NCBI GenBank assembly: GCA_903884425.1
Contig: CAISEP010000016.1
Coordinates: 434,001 to 498,000 of the forward strand
Direction: 5' to 3'
DNA from: an uncultured Caulobacterales bacterium
GTDB lineage: Bacteria; Pseudomonadota; Alphaproteobacteria; Caulobacterales; Caulobacteraceae
DNA length: 64,000 nt
The translations under genes and the position numbers were made by a program. Positions 48,329 to 56,525 of this stretch are shown here, one piece after another (positions within the stretch are counted from its first letter, which is position 1; every line of letters starts with the position of its first letter). The notes under the pieces were generated by a model. It had not been told where the DNA came from and made no database searches. It was given only the letters and a program-made list of their open reading frames with translations.

Positions 48329-49499
48329 GGCCGACCCGGGGCCCCGCGCGGCGCGGCTCCGAAATGCCCGGCCTTGGCAGGGTGAAGGGTCGCAGGGTCA
48401 GGTCCGTGGCCAGCTGACGCTCCAGCCCCGCCAGGGCCATCCTCAGGCCATCCGGGGCCATCAGGCCGAGGCCGGGCGCGGCCTGGCCGGTCCAGCCGCC
48501 GCACACCTCGTCCAGGCGCCGCACCCGCTCCCCCAGGGCGGACATGCAGGTGGGTGCCAGGTGCAGGAACTGGGCCAGCCGCTCCAGATTGCGCTGCGTT
48601 TCCAGTGCGCCAAGGGTTTCCGCCAGGGCGTCCGACAGCTCCCGTGCCTCCCGCCGCGCCTGGGTCAGGGCCCGCAGCACCCGTCCCCGGGCCAGGTCGA
48701 TCAGGGCCAGCTCGTCCGGCAGGGCCGGCTGGCGGGGGGCTGCCCCGGCGATCTCGTCGGCCACCCGGCAGACCCGGCCGTCCATGGCGCTCAGGCGGTG
48801 CCGGTAATAGACCAGCGCCTTCCAGGCCAGCAGGACCAGGGACAGACGCTCGCTGTTGAGACCGAAGCGCAGCGCGATGGCGTCGGTCTCTGCCGCGCCT
48901 GCATTCTGGGCCAGAAGCTGGACCGTCGCCCGCTTCGGCATGGCCCGGGGGCTGTCGGACAGACCCAGCTGCCACTGCAGGCGAGGCGCGACCTCGGCCA
49001 GCACCCGGGCGGCGACGGCCTCCTGCTCGGCGCGGGGGACCTGGAGGTAGCAGTCGCCGAAGGGCAGCTGGAAATGGCGGCCCATCTCTCCGAGCACATA
49101 GGGGTCGAGGGACGGCAGCCAGTCCAGGCGCTGCAGCATGGCCACGTCGTGCGACAGGTCATAGGCGCGATAATCCAGCTCCGCCTGCAGGGTGGTCTCG
49201 AGGGTCTGCGGCACGATGACCAGGGACTTGGCGATCAGGGTGCCCCGGGTCTGCTGCAGGGGCAGCAGCAGCTTGGTGGCGCCGAGCCGCCGGGGCAGGT
49301 CCCGGCGGGCCTCGTCCTCCCGCATGTTGAACTTGGCCACCACCGACCGGTTCAGGACCGGATGGGAGAACACCGGCCGCGTCCGGTAGGCCGGGTCCGC
49401 CGGGGGATGTCGCCACAGGGCGTGCAGGTCCAGTCGGCTGGACACGCGCCATTCCGGCATCGCCGTGATCGATGCAGGGTCCGTTGCGTCGGACTCCAT
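48306..49499 (-). CDS. Unrecognised 397-residue protein
   Basis: I do not recognise this family. The product appears mostly helical and soluble, with no signal peptide or membrane segment. A conserved-looking N-terminal core (residues about 35-170) contains RTRPVFSHPVLNRSVVAKFNMRED, LGATKLLLPL and DWLPSLDPYVLGEMGRHFQLPFGDCYL. A helical middle and C-terminal part follows (ALRFGLNSERLSLVLLAWKALVYYRHRL). The arginine/proline-rich last 25 residues overlap the ABC ATPase gene. Codon use with G/C at third positions matches its neighbours, so it is very probably a real gene. A partner cannot be inferred from context. Confidence 0.8.
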   Translation of the reverse strand: MESDATDPASITAMPEWRVSSRLDLHALWRHPPADPAYRTRPVFSHPVLNRSVVAKFNMREDEARRDLPRRLGATKLLLPLQQTRGTLIAKSLVIVPQTLETTLQAELDYRAYDLSHDVAMLQRLDWLPSLDPYVLGEMGRHFQLPFGDCYLQVPRAEQEAVAARVLAEVAPRLQWQLGLSDSPRAMPKRATVQLLAQNAGAAETDAIALRFGLNSERLSLVLLAWKALVYYRHRLSAMDGRVCRVADEIAGAAPRQPALPDELALIDLARGRVLRALTQARREARELSDALAETLGALETQRNLERLAQFLHLAPTCMSALGERVRRLDEVCGGWTGQAAPGLGLMAPDGLRMALAGLERQLATDLTLRPFTLPRPGISEPRRAGPRVGLRPGPRG

Positions 49500-49582
49500 G
49501 GCGGGGGTCGGGGTGAACAGGGACGGGCCCTTTCAGGCGAAGACGGAGCCGTATATCGCAATCCTAACGCGCATTTCTTTCC

Positions 49583-49608
49583 GGAACGTTCCATCCGATG
49601 GTTATCGG
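49583..49608. promoter_or_regulatory. Two adjacent palindromes upstream of the unrecognised gene
   Basis: GGAACGTTCC (49583-49592) is a perfect 10-bp palindrome. It is followed after two bases by CCGAT-GGTT-ATCGG (49595-49608), a perfect 5-bp inverted repeat around four bases. They lie 84-109 bp before the start of the minus-strand 397-residue gene in an AT-richer stretch (49540-49645). They could be an operator for that gene, or the end of the small gene's transcript. No T-run follows on the minus strand. Confidence 0.35.
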
Positions 49609-49658
49609 GAGGTGAATTCAGACTTCAGGTTGCAAAATGGCGACCCTGCCGCGGCGGA

Positions 49659-49886
49659 TCAGTGCCGGACGGGCGGATCCCCGTCCGTGTCCGGGGACCC
49701 GGACCCCTGGAGGGTGGAGACACACTGGATCACCGCGTCCCAGTGGGCGAGCGCCGCGGCATCGCCCATGGCGGCCAGCTCCGCGGCGCGCATGACCGCG
49801 ATCACCTCTGCATCCTCCCCGTACTGGCGGATCAGGGCGATGGCGGCGGACATGACGGCGGGATCGGGGGAGGCGTCCCGGCTCAT
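49659..49886 (-). CDS. Small hypothetical protein (75 residues)
   Basis: Short acidic-helical protein with the core AVMSAAIALIRQYGEDAEVIAVMRAAELAAMGDAAALAHWDAVIQCV. The pattern (helix, glycine, helix, GD, helix with Trp) reminds me of the small DUF6961-type proteins of alphaproteobacteria, but this is not certain. An in-frame start four codons earlier (49898) is possible. It lies between tRNA-Gly and the unrecognised gene on the same strand. Function unknown. Confidence 0.6.
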   Translation of the reverse strand: MSRDASPDPAVMSAAIALIRQYGEDAEVIAVMRAAELAAMGDAAALAHWDAVIQCVSTLQGSGSPDTDGDPPVRH

Positions 49887-49965
49887 GCCGCGACCCATTG
49901 GACACCGGACACACGGGGTCGGGCGGCCCGAAGGCCGACCAACACACCGGAATGTCGAGAGAAAT

Positions 49966-50040
49966 TGGAGCGGGCAGAGGGATTCGAACCCTCGACCCCA
50001 ACCTTGGCAAGGTTGTGCTCTACCCCTGAGCTACGCCCGC
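49966..50040 (-). tRNA. tRNA-Gly (anticodon GCC)
   Basis: Read on the minus strand, a complete 75-nt cloverleaf with CCA encoded at 49966-49968. The acceptor GCGGGCG pairs with TGCCCGC. The D-loop is GTAGCTCAGGGGTAGAGCAC, the anticodon arm is CAACC-TTGCCAA-GGTTG (anticodon GCC, reading GGC/GGU), and the T arm contains GGTTCGAATCC. No T-run terminator follows closely. Confidence 0.97.
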
Positions 50041-50155
50041 TCGCGCACGAGGCCGAAGAGGCCCCGCAGGAAGAGGCGCGCTTTAAAACAGACCGCGCTC
50101 GCCTTGGCAAGCGGTCTGTTGCGGGATTCTGCAGCTTGTGGCGCGCCATGGGGGG

Positions 50156-50899
50156 TCAGCGGCCGATCTTGAGGGTCTTCAGCCGCCGCTTGTTCACGTG
50201 ATCCGCCGGGGCCGGACCCAGGTCGTCGGGAATCTCGCCCTTGAAGTAGTAGCGCTGCCAGGCCTCGCGCACGGCGTCCGGGTCCCGCTGGCCCAGTTTC
50301 TTGTTGAAGGCTTCCCGCTCGCGGATCCAGGCCTCGTACTGGTTGCGCAGGGCATCGTCGGAGGCGAGGCTGCGCTGGATCGGCTGCACCTGGTCCATCA
50401 CCCGGTGGGGGGTGAGGCTGATGAAGCAGAAGGGCTCGCCCTTCTCGAAGCGCACGCGGCCGGGGCGGGTGAAGATCCAGTTCATGGTGAAGGGGAACGG
50501 CAGCCAGTCGGTCTCCACCAGGCCCGACAGGGGCTGGATGCCGTCCTTGGGCAGGTTGGGGGGGCCTGCGGCAATCAGGTCCCAGCCCGGGGGCGTGCGG
50601 AACAGATAGCCCGGGTGGAAGGTCAGGATGCCCCCGCCGAAATGGGCCTTGCACAGGTCGTGGAAGTCCGGGTGCGGCCGGTCCGGGCGCAGGGTGATGG
50701 CCTCGTTCTGCGGCGATCCGCTCCATTCCGCGGTGAAGCCCACGGGACAGAGCAGCTCCCAGCCGGTGGTGTTGGCCATGGTCAGCGGCAGGCAGCGATA
50801 GGGATGGCGGTTGGCGAAGTGGTCCATCCAGCGCCGGTCCGGCCGGCCGGGGACGATTTCGGGCGGCCGCGCGGCCACCGGGTAGCACTCGAGTTCCAT
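50156..50899 (-). CDS. DUF6065-like protein
   Basis: 247-residue soluble protein resembling DUF6065: MELECYPVAARPPEIVPGRPDRRWMDHFANRHPYRCLPL at the N-terminus, then NTTGWELLCPVGF, HFGGGILTFHPGYLFRTPPGWDL and TPHRVMDQVQP. Family members in other contexts sit near oxygenase or natural-product genes, but no function is established. The C-terminus is strongly basic (KRRLKTLKIGR). A GTG start at 50935 is in frame; ATG 50897-50899 matches the family. The gene lies between tRNA-Gly and the divergent editing-protein gene. Confidence 0.75.
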   Translation of the reverse strand: MELECYPVAARPPEIVPGRPDRRWMDHFANRHPYRCLPLTMANTTGWELLCPVGFTAEWSGSPQNEAITLRPDRPHPDFHDLCKAHFGGGILTFHPGYLFRTPPGWDLIAAGPPNLPKDGIQPLSGLVETDWLPFPFTMNWIFTRPGRVRFEKGEPFCFISLTPHRVMDQVQPIQRSLASDDALRNQYEAWIREREAFNKKLGQRDPDAVREAWQRYYFKGEIPDDLGPAPADHVNKRRLKTLKIGR

Positions 50900-51051
50900 C
50901 TGCGGCCTCGTGTCAAAGCGGACTGGTTCCCTCACGCCTAGAACATGTTGCGGGCAAACAGAAGGGCCGGACCGGGCCCGGTGCCCTTGACGCCCCGCTG
51001 CGGGACGTGGCTCAAGCGGCCCCGTAAGATGCGCATCGCAAGGGCCGACAC

Positions 51052-51573
51052 ATGACCGAACCCCTGGGCCGAGCCGAACTCGAGGCCTTCCTGGCCGCCC
51101 ACGACATCCCCTTCGTCACCCACGAGCATCCGCCGGTGTTCCGGGTGGAGGACGGGCCCGAGCTGAAGGCGAAGATCCCGGGCGGCCATTCCAAGAACCT
51201 GTTCCTCAAGGACCAGAAGGGCCAGCTGTGGCTGATCAGTGCGCTCGGCGACACCCGCATCGACCTGAAGGCCGCCCCCGCCTGGATCGGCTCGGCGCGC
51301 CTGTCCTTCGGGTCGGAGGACCGCTTGTGGGAGGCGCTGGGCGTGCGCCCCGGCTCGGTGACGGCGCTGGCCCTGGTGAACGACCCCGGCCACGCGGTGC
51401 GCTTCGTGCTGGACGCGGCCCTGATGGCTCATGACAGCGTGAACTTCCACCCCCTGACCAATGACGCCACCACCAACCTCTCCCGGGACGCCTTCCTGAA
51501 ATTCCTGGAGGTTCTGGGGCGCGAGGCGGTGATCGTCGACTTCGCTGGTCTGGCAGCAGCCGCGGCTTCCTGA
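51052..51573 (+). CDS. ProX/YbaK-type aminoacyl-tRNA editing protein
   Basis: 173-residue free-standing editing domain that hydrolyses mischarged Ala-tRNAPro (ProX/PrdX type). Family motifs: [40 protein letters not shown] with the key lysine near 48, [28 protein letters not shown], and [23 protein letters not shown]. Alphaproteobacterial prolyl-tRNA synthetases usually lack the insertion editing domain, which fits a separate enzyme. It is a monocistronic-looking gene, 115 bp before the thioredoxin gene. Confidence 0.92.
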   Translation: MTEPLGRAELEAFLAAHDIPFVTHEHPPVFRVEDGPELKAKIPGGHSKNLFLKDQKGQLWLISALGDTRIDLKAAPAWIGSARLSFGSEDRLWEALGVRPGSVTALALVNDPGHAVRFVLDAALMAHDSVNFHPLTNDATTNLSRDAFLKFLEVLGREAVIVDFAGLAAAAAS

Positions 51574-51688
51574 AATCCCGGCGCGAGGGGCGGAATCCGA
51601 TTGAAGGTCCGGGCCATCGGGGCCATCTAGGGCGTGACATCCAGTGACGCCGCGCGGGTCCGTGCGGCCCGGACAAGAGGTGAACGCG

Positions 51689-52606
51689 ATGTTCGGAGAC
51701 CTGATCGGCAAGGGCAAGTCCGGCGCGGCCGCCACCGATGGCGGCCTGATCAAGGAGGCCACGGACGCCAGCTTCATGGCCGATGTGGTGGAGGCGTCCC
51801 GGCATCAGCCGGTGCTGGTGGACTTCTGGGCCCCCTGGTGCGGCCCCTGCCGCCAGCTGACCCCGCTTCTGGAGAAGGTCGTCACGGCCGCCAAGGGGGC
51901 GGTGAAGCTGGTGAAGGTCAATGTGGACGAGAATCCCGGCTATGCGGGCCAGCTGCGGGTCCAGTCGATCCCGGCGGTGTTCGCCTTCAAGGACGGCCAG
52001 CCGGTGGACGGCTTCATGGGGGCCCTGCCGGAGAGCCAGCTGAAGGCCTTCATCGACCGCCTCGTCGGCGATGCCGGCGGCCCCTCCGCCGATGTGGAGG
52101 CCCTGCTGGCGCAGGCGGCGGAGTCGGTGGCGCTCGGCGACGTGGGGGGCGCGGCCCAGGCCTATGCCCAGATCCTGTCCCTGGAGCCGGAGAACCTGAA
52201 GGCGATTGCCGGGCTCGCCCGCTGCTATCTGGTCAATGGCGATGCCGAACGGGCGACGGAGGTGCTGGACATGGCGCCCGCCGGAGCCAATGACCCGGAC
52301 CTGACCGCCGTCCGCGCGGCCCTGGCCCTGGCTGCCAAGGGCGGGGCGGAGACCGCGGCCCTGGAGCGGCGGCTGCAGGCGGACCCGTCGGACCACCAGG
52401 CTCGCTTCGAGCTGGCCCAGGCCCGCGCCGCCCAGGGGGACTTTGCCGCCGCCTCGGACCAGCTGCTGCAGATCATCGAGAAGGACCGCACCTGGAACGG
52501 GGACGCGGCGCGCAAGGAGCTCCTGACCGTGTTCGAGGCCGCGGGCTTGTCGTCGGACATCGCCAAGGCCGGGCGTCGCCGCCTGTCCGCCATCCTGTTC
52601 TCCTGA
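51689..52606 (+). CDS. cnoX: CnoX-type thioredoxin with TPR domain
   Basis: 305-residue chaperedoxin (YbbN/CnoX family) that protects unfolded proteins under oxidative stress and hands them to GroEL. The thioredoxin domain (about 25-125) has an intact WCGPCR active site (C51, C54), unlike E. coli CnoX. It is followed by TPR-like helical repeats (about 140-290). ATG 51689 is preferred to an upstream start at 51644. It begins a likely four-gene operon with the LON-domain, Trm112-like and DUF971 genes. Confidence 0.92.
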   Translation: MFGDLIGKGKSGAAATDGGLIKEATDASFMADVVEASRHQPVLVDFWAPWCGPCRQLTPLLEKVVTAAKGAVKLVKVNVDENPGYAGQLRVQSIPAVFAFKDGQPVDGFMGALPESQLKAFIDRLVGDAGGPSADVEALLAQAAESVALGDVGGAAQAYAQILSLEPENLKAIAGLARCYLVNGDAERATEVLDMAPAGANDPDLTAVRAALALAAKGGAETAALERRLQADPSDHQARFELAQARAAQGDFAAASDQLLQIIEKDRTWNGDAARKELLTVFEAAGLSSDIAKAGRRRLSAILFS

Positions 52607-52626
52607 GCGTGGCCACGGGCGGACCC

Positions 52627-53271
52627 ATGAGAGCGATCGATCTGCCCCAGGTGATCCCCGTCTTCCCCCTGGACGGCGTGCTGCTGCTGCCGGACGGCAC
52701 CCTGCCCCTGAACGTGTTCGAGCCCCGCTATCTGAACATGATCGACGACGTCATGGCCGGGGACCGGATCATCGGCATCCTCCAGAGCCGCAGCGGCGGC
52801 GACCGCCAGACCCCCCGGCTGATGGAGGTGGGCTGCATCGGCAAGATCACCAGCTTCACCGAGACCCCGGACGGCCGCTACCTGATCACCCTGACCGGCC
52901 TCTGCCGCTTCAGCCTGGGGGCGGAGCTGGACCTGCCCACCCCCTACCGGCAGGTGCGGGTGGACTACGGCCCCTGGCTCGACGACCTGCAGGCTGCCGA
53001 CGAGCCGGATGCCGAGGCCCGGGACGCCCTGTTCGAGGCCCTGAAGTCCTATCTGGACCATCGGGGGCTGGCCATGGACTGGGATGCGGTGCGCGCGGCC
53101 CCGGTGAACGCCCTGGTGGCCAGCCTGTGCATGGCGCTGCCCTTCGATTCCACCGAGAAGCAGGCCCTGCTCGAAGCGCCCACGCCTTCGGACCGCCGGG
53201 AGGCCCTGATCACCCTGCTGCGCTTCGACGCGGCGGGGGGGCTGCCCGGTGACGCCTCCGGCCTGCAATGA
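52627..53271 (+). CDS. LON peptidase substrate-binding-domain protein
   Basis: 214-residue protein consisting of the Lon N-terminal (LAN) domain alone: [42 protein letters not shown] at residues about 10-51, [28 protein letters not shown], and a helical second half. There is no ATPase or protease domain, so it is not Lon; the function is unclear. The adjacency to cnoX and the Trm112-like gene is conserved in alphaproteobacteria. A GTG at 52609 is in frame but ATG 52627 fits better. The stop overlaps the next start by 4 bp. Confidence 0.92.
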   Translation: MRAIDLPQVIPVFPLDGVLLLPDGTLPLNVFEPRYLNMIDDVMAGDRIIGILQSRSGGDRQTPRLMEVGCIGKITSFTETPDGRYLITLTGLCRFSLGAELDLPTPYRQVRVDYGPWLDDLQAADEPDAEARDALFEALKSYLDHRGLAMDWDAVRAAPVNALVASLCMALPFDSTEKQALLEAPTPSDRREALITLLRFDAAGGLPGDASGLQ

Positions 53272-53492
53272 CCGCTGACAAGGACCCCGCCATGACCTCA
53301 CCCCCCCCGACCGCCGTGGACCCCCGTCTGCTGGAGATCCTGGTCTGCCCGGTGACCCGGGGGCCACTGGAATACGACCGGACGCGGAACGAGCTGATCA
53401 GCCGCTCGGCCCGGCTGGCCTATCCGATCCGGGACGGGGCCCCGGTCATGCTGCCCGACGAGGCCCGGCCCCTGGAGGAGGGGGAGGCGTGA
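53268..53492 (+). CDS. Trm112/YcaR-like (UPF0434) protein
   Basis: 74-residue protein with the family core [21 protein letters not shown] and [28 protein letters not shown]. Only the first of the usual zinc cysteines is present (CPVT instead of CPxC), a common alphaproteobacterial condition, so it is probably zinc-free. Trm112 homologues activate methyltransferases elsewhere. ATG at 53268 overlaps the previous stop (ATGA); ATG 53292 is an alternative. Confidence 0.9.
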   Translation: MTADKDPAMTSPPPTAVDPRLLEILVCPVTRGPLEYDRTRNELISRSARLAYPIRDGAPVMLPDEARPLEEGEA

Positions 53493-53800
53493 CCTCCGCC
53501 CCCTGGCCGACGGAACTGCGCGCCCATGACGGCGGCCGTCGGCTGAGAATTTCGTTCGACGACGGGGTGACGGCGGAGCTTATGGCCTCGGAGCTGCGCC
53601 GCCGGTCCCCCAGCGCGGAGGGGCGCGGCCACGGGGCCCATGCGCCGCCAAGGGCCGAAGGGCTCCACGATCACGTGACCATTGTCGAGCTAGCCCCGGT
53701 GGGGCGCTATGCCGTGCGCATCCGGTTCGACGACGGGCACGACACGGGCCTGTTCACCTGGGCCCTGCTGCATCGCCTGGCGACGGCCGACCCGGGCTGA
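53489..53800 (+). CDS. DUF971 family protein
   Basis: 103-residue protein of the DUF971 family (gamma-butyrobetaine-hydroxylase N-terminal-like fold). Motifs: [37 protein letters not shown] and the signature [31 protein letters not shown]. Stand-alone members are often linked to Fe-S proteins, but the role is unknown. The GTG start overlaps the previous stop by 4 bp. The last 47 bp overlap the convergent mini Rieske gene. Confidence 0.9.
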   Translation: MTSAPWPTELRAHDGGRRLRISFDDGVTAELMASELRRRSPSAEGRGHGAHAPPRAEGLHDHVTIVELAPVGRYAVRIRFDDGHDTGLFTWALLHRLATADPG

Positions 53801-54044
53801 GCCACGCGCCCGCGCAGGGCCCCGCGATACAGAATCCGTCGGCGATGCGGAACAGCGCCCCGTGGGTCTGGCAGACCAGGTGCTGTCCATCGCGGGAGAG
53901 GGGCACCACCCCCGGCGGGGCCAGCGGCGTTCCAGTGTGCGGACAGGCGTTGCGCCAGACGCGCCGGACCCCGGCGGCGTCGGTGACCTCCAGATCTGGA
54001 AGCGATGGCGGCTTCAAGCCCGCCCGCCAGTCAGGCCAGACCAC
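53754..54044 (-). CDS. Small Rieske [2Fe-2S] protein
   Basis: 96-residue protein consisting of little more than a Rieske cluster site: Cys34-Pro-His36 and Cys58-x2-His61 in RNACPHTGTPLAPPG and LVCQTHGALFRIADGFC. It is similar to small Rieske ferredoxin-like proteins that follow yciI in alphaproteobacteria. The GTG start at 54042-54044 overlaps the yciI end by 14 bp. Its C-terminus overlaps the convergent DUF971 gene by 47 bp, which is unusually long in this window. A longer reading to 54119 lies within yciI and is rejected. Confidence 0.78.
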   Translation of the reverse strand: MVWPDWRAGLKPPSLPDLEVTDAAGVRRVWRNACPHTGTPLAPPGVVPLSRDGQHLVCQTHGALFRIADGFCIAGPCAGAWLSPGRPSPGDAAGPR

Positions 54045-54315
54045 CCAGGGCCAGGCGCCAGGATCGGACCTCCACCGAGGCGAACACCCCCGCCTGGGCG
54101 TATGGATCGGCGGCGGCAAAGGCCCGGGCGGCGGCCAGGTCGTCCGCCTCGACGATGATCAGGGACCCCTCCGGCTGACCCTCGCCATCGAGGAAGGCCC
54201 CGCCCGCCCGGACCTGGCCCGTGCCCTCGGCATAGGCGAGGTGACGCTCCCGGGTGGCCAGGCGCAGGGGCAGGGCACCCGGCTTGTCGAGGCAGATGAT
54301 CGCGAACAGGGCCAT
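54031..54315 (-). CDS. YciI-like protein
   Basis: 94-residue ferredoxin-like-fold protein of the YciI family: MALFAIICLDKPGALPLRLATRERHLAY at the N-terminus with the family His, GGAFLDGEGQPEGSLIIVEADDLAAARAFAAADPYAQAGVF in the middle. The family is related to muconolactone-isomerase-like and dehydrochlorinase-like enzymes, but no activity is established for YciI itself. It lies 11 bp after gpsA on the same strand, in the usual tsaD-gpsA-yciI order. Confidence 0.93.
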   Translation of the reverse strand: MALFAIICLDKPGALPLRLATRERHLAYAEGTGQVRAGGAFLDGEGQPEGSLIIVEADDLAAARAFAAADPYAQAGVFASVEVRSWRLALGGLA

Positions 54316-54326
54316 GGGGCGTTCCT

Positions 54327-55319
54327 TCAGGACTCAGGACGGAGGGGACGGGACAGAAGGCCGCTGACGGCGTCCCGGGGCTGGATCTCCCCGGCCAGCA
54401 GGGCGGCGGTGGCCTCGCAGATCGGCATGTCGACGCCGAGCTTGCGGGCCAGGGCGCGGACGGCGGGGGCGGACGCCACCCCCTCCACCACGGACAGCTT
54501 GCCGGACAGGGCGTCGGCCAGGGACTGCCCCCGGCCCAGCGCCAGGCCGACGGACATGTTGCGGGACTGGGGAGAGGAGCAGGTCAGCACCAGATCCCCC
54601 AGGCCGCACAGACCCGCCAGGGTCTCCGCCCGGCCACCCAGGGCCACGCCCAGGCGGGTCATCTCGGCAAAGCCCCGAGTGATCAGGGCGGCATGGGCGC
54701 TGCGGCCGAGATCGAGCCCCTCCACCACCCCGCAGGCGATGGCCAGCACGTTCTTCACCGCACCCCCGGCCTCGGCCCCGATCATGTCGGTGCTGAGATA
54801 GGGCCGGAAGCTCGGGGTGGCGAGCCGCCGCACGATGGCCTCGCCCAGCGCCACATCGCCGCAGGCCAGGGTCACCGCCGTCGGCTGGCGCCGGGCCACC
54901 TCTGCGGCAAAGCTCGGGCCGGACAGGACCGCCAGGGGGGCACCGGGCACGGTTTCCCGGGCCACCTCGGTCATCAGCTTCAGGGACGACTGTTCCACGC
55001 CCTTGGAACAAAGCACCAGCGGGGTCGGGGACGCGCCCAGGGCGGAAAGGGTCCCGCGGACATGCTGGGCCGGGGCCACCACCAGCAGCAGCTGCCGGTC
55101 GGCCAGGTCACCCAGCGCCCCGGTGGCGCGAATGGCGGGGTCGAGGGCCACGCCCGGCAGGAAGGGGGTGTTGCGGTGGCTGTGGTTGATCTCCGCCACC
55201 ACCTCCGCCTCCCGGGCGTGCAGCAGGACATCCACCCCGTCCCGGGCGCAGACCTGGGCCAGCGCCGTGCCCCAGGCCCCGGCACCGATGACCCCGATCC
55301 GTTCGAAGCGCGCGCTCAT
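54327..55319 (-). CDS. gpsA: NAD(P)-dependent glycerol-3-phosphate dehydrogenase
   Basis: 330-residue enzyme making sn-glycerol-3-phosphate from dihydroxyacetone phosphate for phospholipid synthesis. It shows the Rossmann [14 protein letters not shown] at residues 8-21, [31 protein letters not shown], and catalytic lysine in [22 protein letters not shown]. The start ATG overlaps the tsaD stop by 4 bp. The frame is open upstream inside tsaD, which is rejected. Confidence 0.97.
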   Translation of the reverse strand: MSARFERIGVIGAGAWGTALAQVCARDGVDVLLHAREAEVVAEINHSHRNTPFLPGVALDPAIRATGALGDLADRQLLLVVAPAQHVRGTLSALGASPTPLVLCSKGVEQSSLKLMTEVARETVPGAPLAVLSGPSFAAEVARRQPTAVTLACGDVALGEAIVRRLATPSFRPYLSTDMIGAEAGGAVKNVLAIACGVVEGLDLGRSAHAALITRGFAEMTRLGVALGGRAETLAGLCGLGDLVLTCSSPQSRNMSVGLALGRGQSLADALSGKLSVVEGVASAPAVRALARKLGVDMPICEATAALLAGEIQPRDAVSGLLSRPLRPES

Positions 55320-56413
55320 GCCTTGGCTCCCTTTCGACCGGGCGTGTGCAGGGGGGCCCGCAGGGCCGCGTCCGTGTCCAGCGGCCAGCGGGGGCGGGCG
55401 GCCACCTCCAGCGGGTCCGTCAGCCCCAGGCGCAGCCGCTCCGCCCCCGCCAGGGCGATCATGGCCGCATTGTCCGTGCAGTATTTGAGGGGCGGGGCGA
55501 CGAAGCCGAACCCGTGCCGGGCGGCCACCGCCGCCAGAGCGGCGCGCACGGCCCCGTTGGCCGCCACGCCACCGGCCACGGCCAGCAGGCGGCCCGCATC
55601 GCCGAAGCGCTCCAGGTGCAGGGCCATGGCCCGCTCCGTCCGCTCCGCCAGCTGGCGGGCAATGGCCTGCTGCACGGCAGCCGCCAGGTCCGCCCGCTCC
55701 GCCTCGGTGGTCAGGCCGGCGGCCTGCCGCGCGGCCGCGGTCTTCAGCCCGGAAAAGGAGAAGTCGCATCCTGCCCGGCCCAGCAGCATCCGCGGCAGCG
55801 TGTACCGGGTCGCATCGCCGGTGGCCGCCAGCCGCTCCAGCGCCGGGCCGCCGGGATAGCCGAGGCCCAGGGTCATGGCGATCTTGTCGAAGGCCTCTCC
55901 CGCCGCGTCGTCGATGGTGGCCCCGAGCCTCGTGCAGCGGCCGATCCCCTCCACCGACAGCAGCTGGCAGTGCCCGCCGGACACCAGCAGCAGCAGATAG
56001 GGATAGGGGGCGTCCTCCGTCAGCCGGGGGGACAGGGCATGGCCCTCCAGATGGTTGACGGCGATCAGGGGCAGGTTCCGGGCGAGCGCCACGGCCTTGC
56101 CGGCGGCCAGACCCACCATCACCCCGCCGATCAGGCCGGGACCGGCGGTGGCCGCCACCCCGGACAGGTCGGCAAAGTCCAGTCCGGCCTCGTCCAGGGC
56201 GGCGCGGATGACGGTGTCGATCACCTCCGCATGGGCCCGGGCGGCGATTTCCGGCACCACGCCGCCATAGGGCCTGTGCCGCTCGAACTGGGTGGCGATG
56301 ACCGAGGACAGCACCTCCGGCCGGTCCGCCAGGCGCACCACCGCCGCCGCCGTCTCGTCACAGCTGGTCTCGATGCCGAGGACGGTCAGAGGGGGGGACG
56401 GGGTGTCGGACAT
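55316..56413 (-). CDS. tsaD: tRNA N6-adenosine threonylcarbamoyltransferase TsaD
   Basis: Catalytic subunit of t6A37 formation, 365 residues, ASKHA fold. It has the N-terminal [16 protein letters not shown], iron-binding HLEGHALS, the P-loop-like [37 protein letters not shown] and SFSGLKTA. Its helpers TsaB and MtaB are in the same window, but not adjacent. The start at 56411-56413 ([17 protein letters not shown]) is chosen over a longer reading to 56554 that runs into the divergent hemC region. Confidence 0.97.
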   Translation of the reverse strand: MSDTPSPPLTVLGIETSCDETAAAVVRLADRPEVLSSVIATQFERHRPYGGVVPEIAARAHAEVIDTVIRAALDEAGLDFADLSGVAATAGPGLIGGVMVGLAAGKAVALARNLPLIAVNHLEGHALSPRLTEDAPYPYLLLLVSGGHCQLLSVEGIGRCTRLGATIDDAAGEAFDKIAMTLGLGYPGGPALERLAATGDATRYTLPRMLLGRAGCDFSFSGLKTAAARQAAGLTTEAERADLAAAVQQAIARQLAERTERAMALHLERFGDAGRLLAVAGGVAANGAVRAALAAVAARHGFGFVAPPLKYCTDNAAMIALAGAERLRLGLTDPLEVAARPRWPLDTDAALRAPLHTPGRKGAKA

Positions 56414-56525
56414 GGCCTCCCGGCGGGACGGCAGGTGGCGCGGCGGGCACCCCTGCATTGAAAAGCGGCCCCGTCTCCGGTAGCCGTGACGGTCAGAACC
56501 CTCAGGTAACGGTCCCGCCCCCACG

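Noticed and set aside
49583-49592. GGAACGTTCC as a LexA box
   Set aside because: The alphaproteobacterial SOS box is a direct repeat GTTC-N7-GTTC (or GAAC-N7-GAAC). This palindrome lacks that spacing and no DNA-damage gene follows.
49887-50155. Genomic island or attachment site at tRNA-Gly
   Set aside because: No integrase, no direct repeat of the tRNA 3' end and no composition change in the neighbouring genes were seen.
49465-50172. Plus-strand open frame of 235 codons covering tRNA-Gly and the small hypothetical gene
   Set aside because: It reads through a complete tRNA on the other strand and has no motif; the minus-strand small gene has a better coding pattern.
52627-53271. Lon protease
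   Set aside because: Only the N-terminal substrate-binding domain is present; there is no AAA+ or Ser-Lys protease domain.
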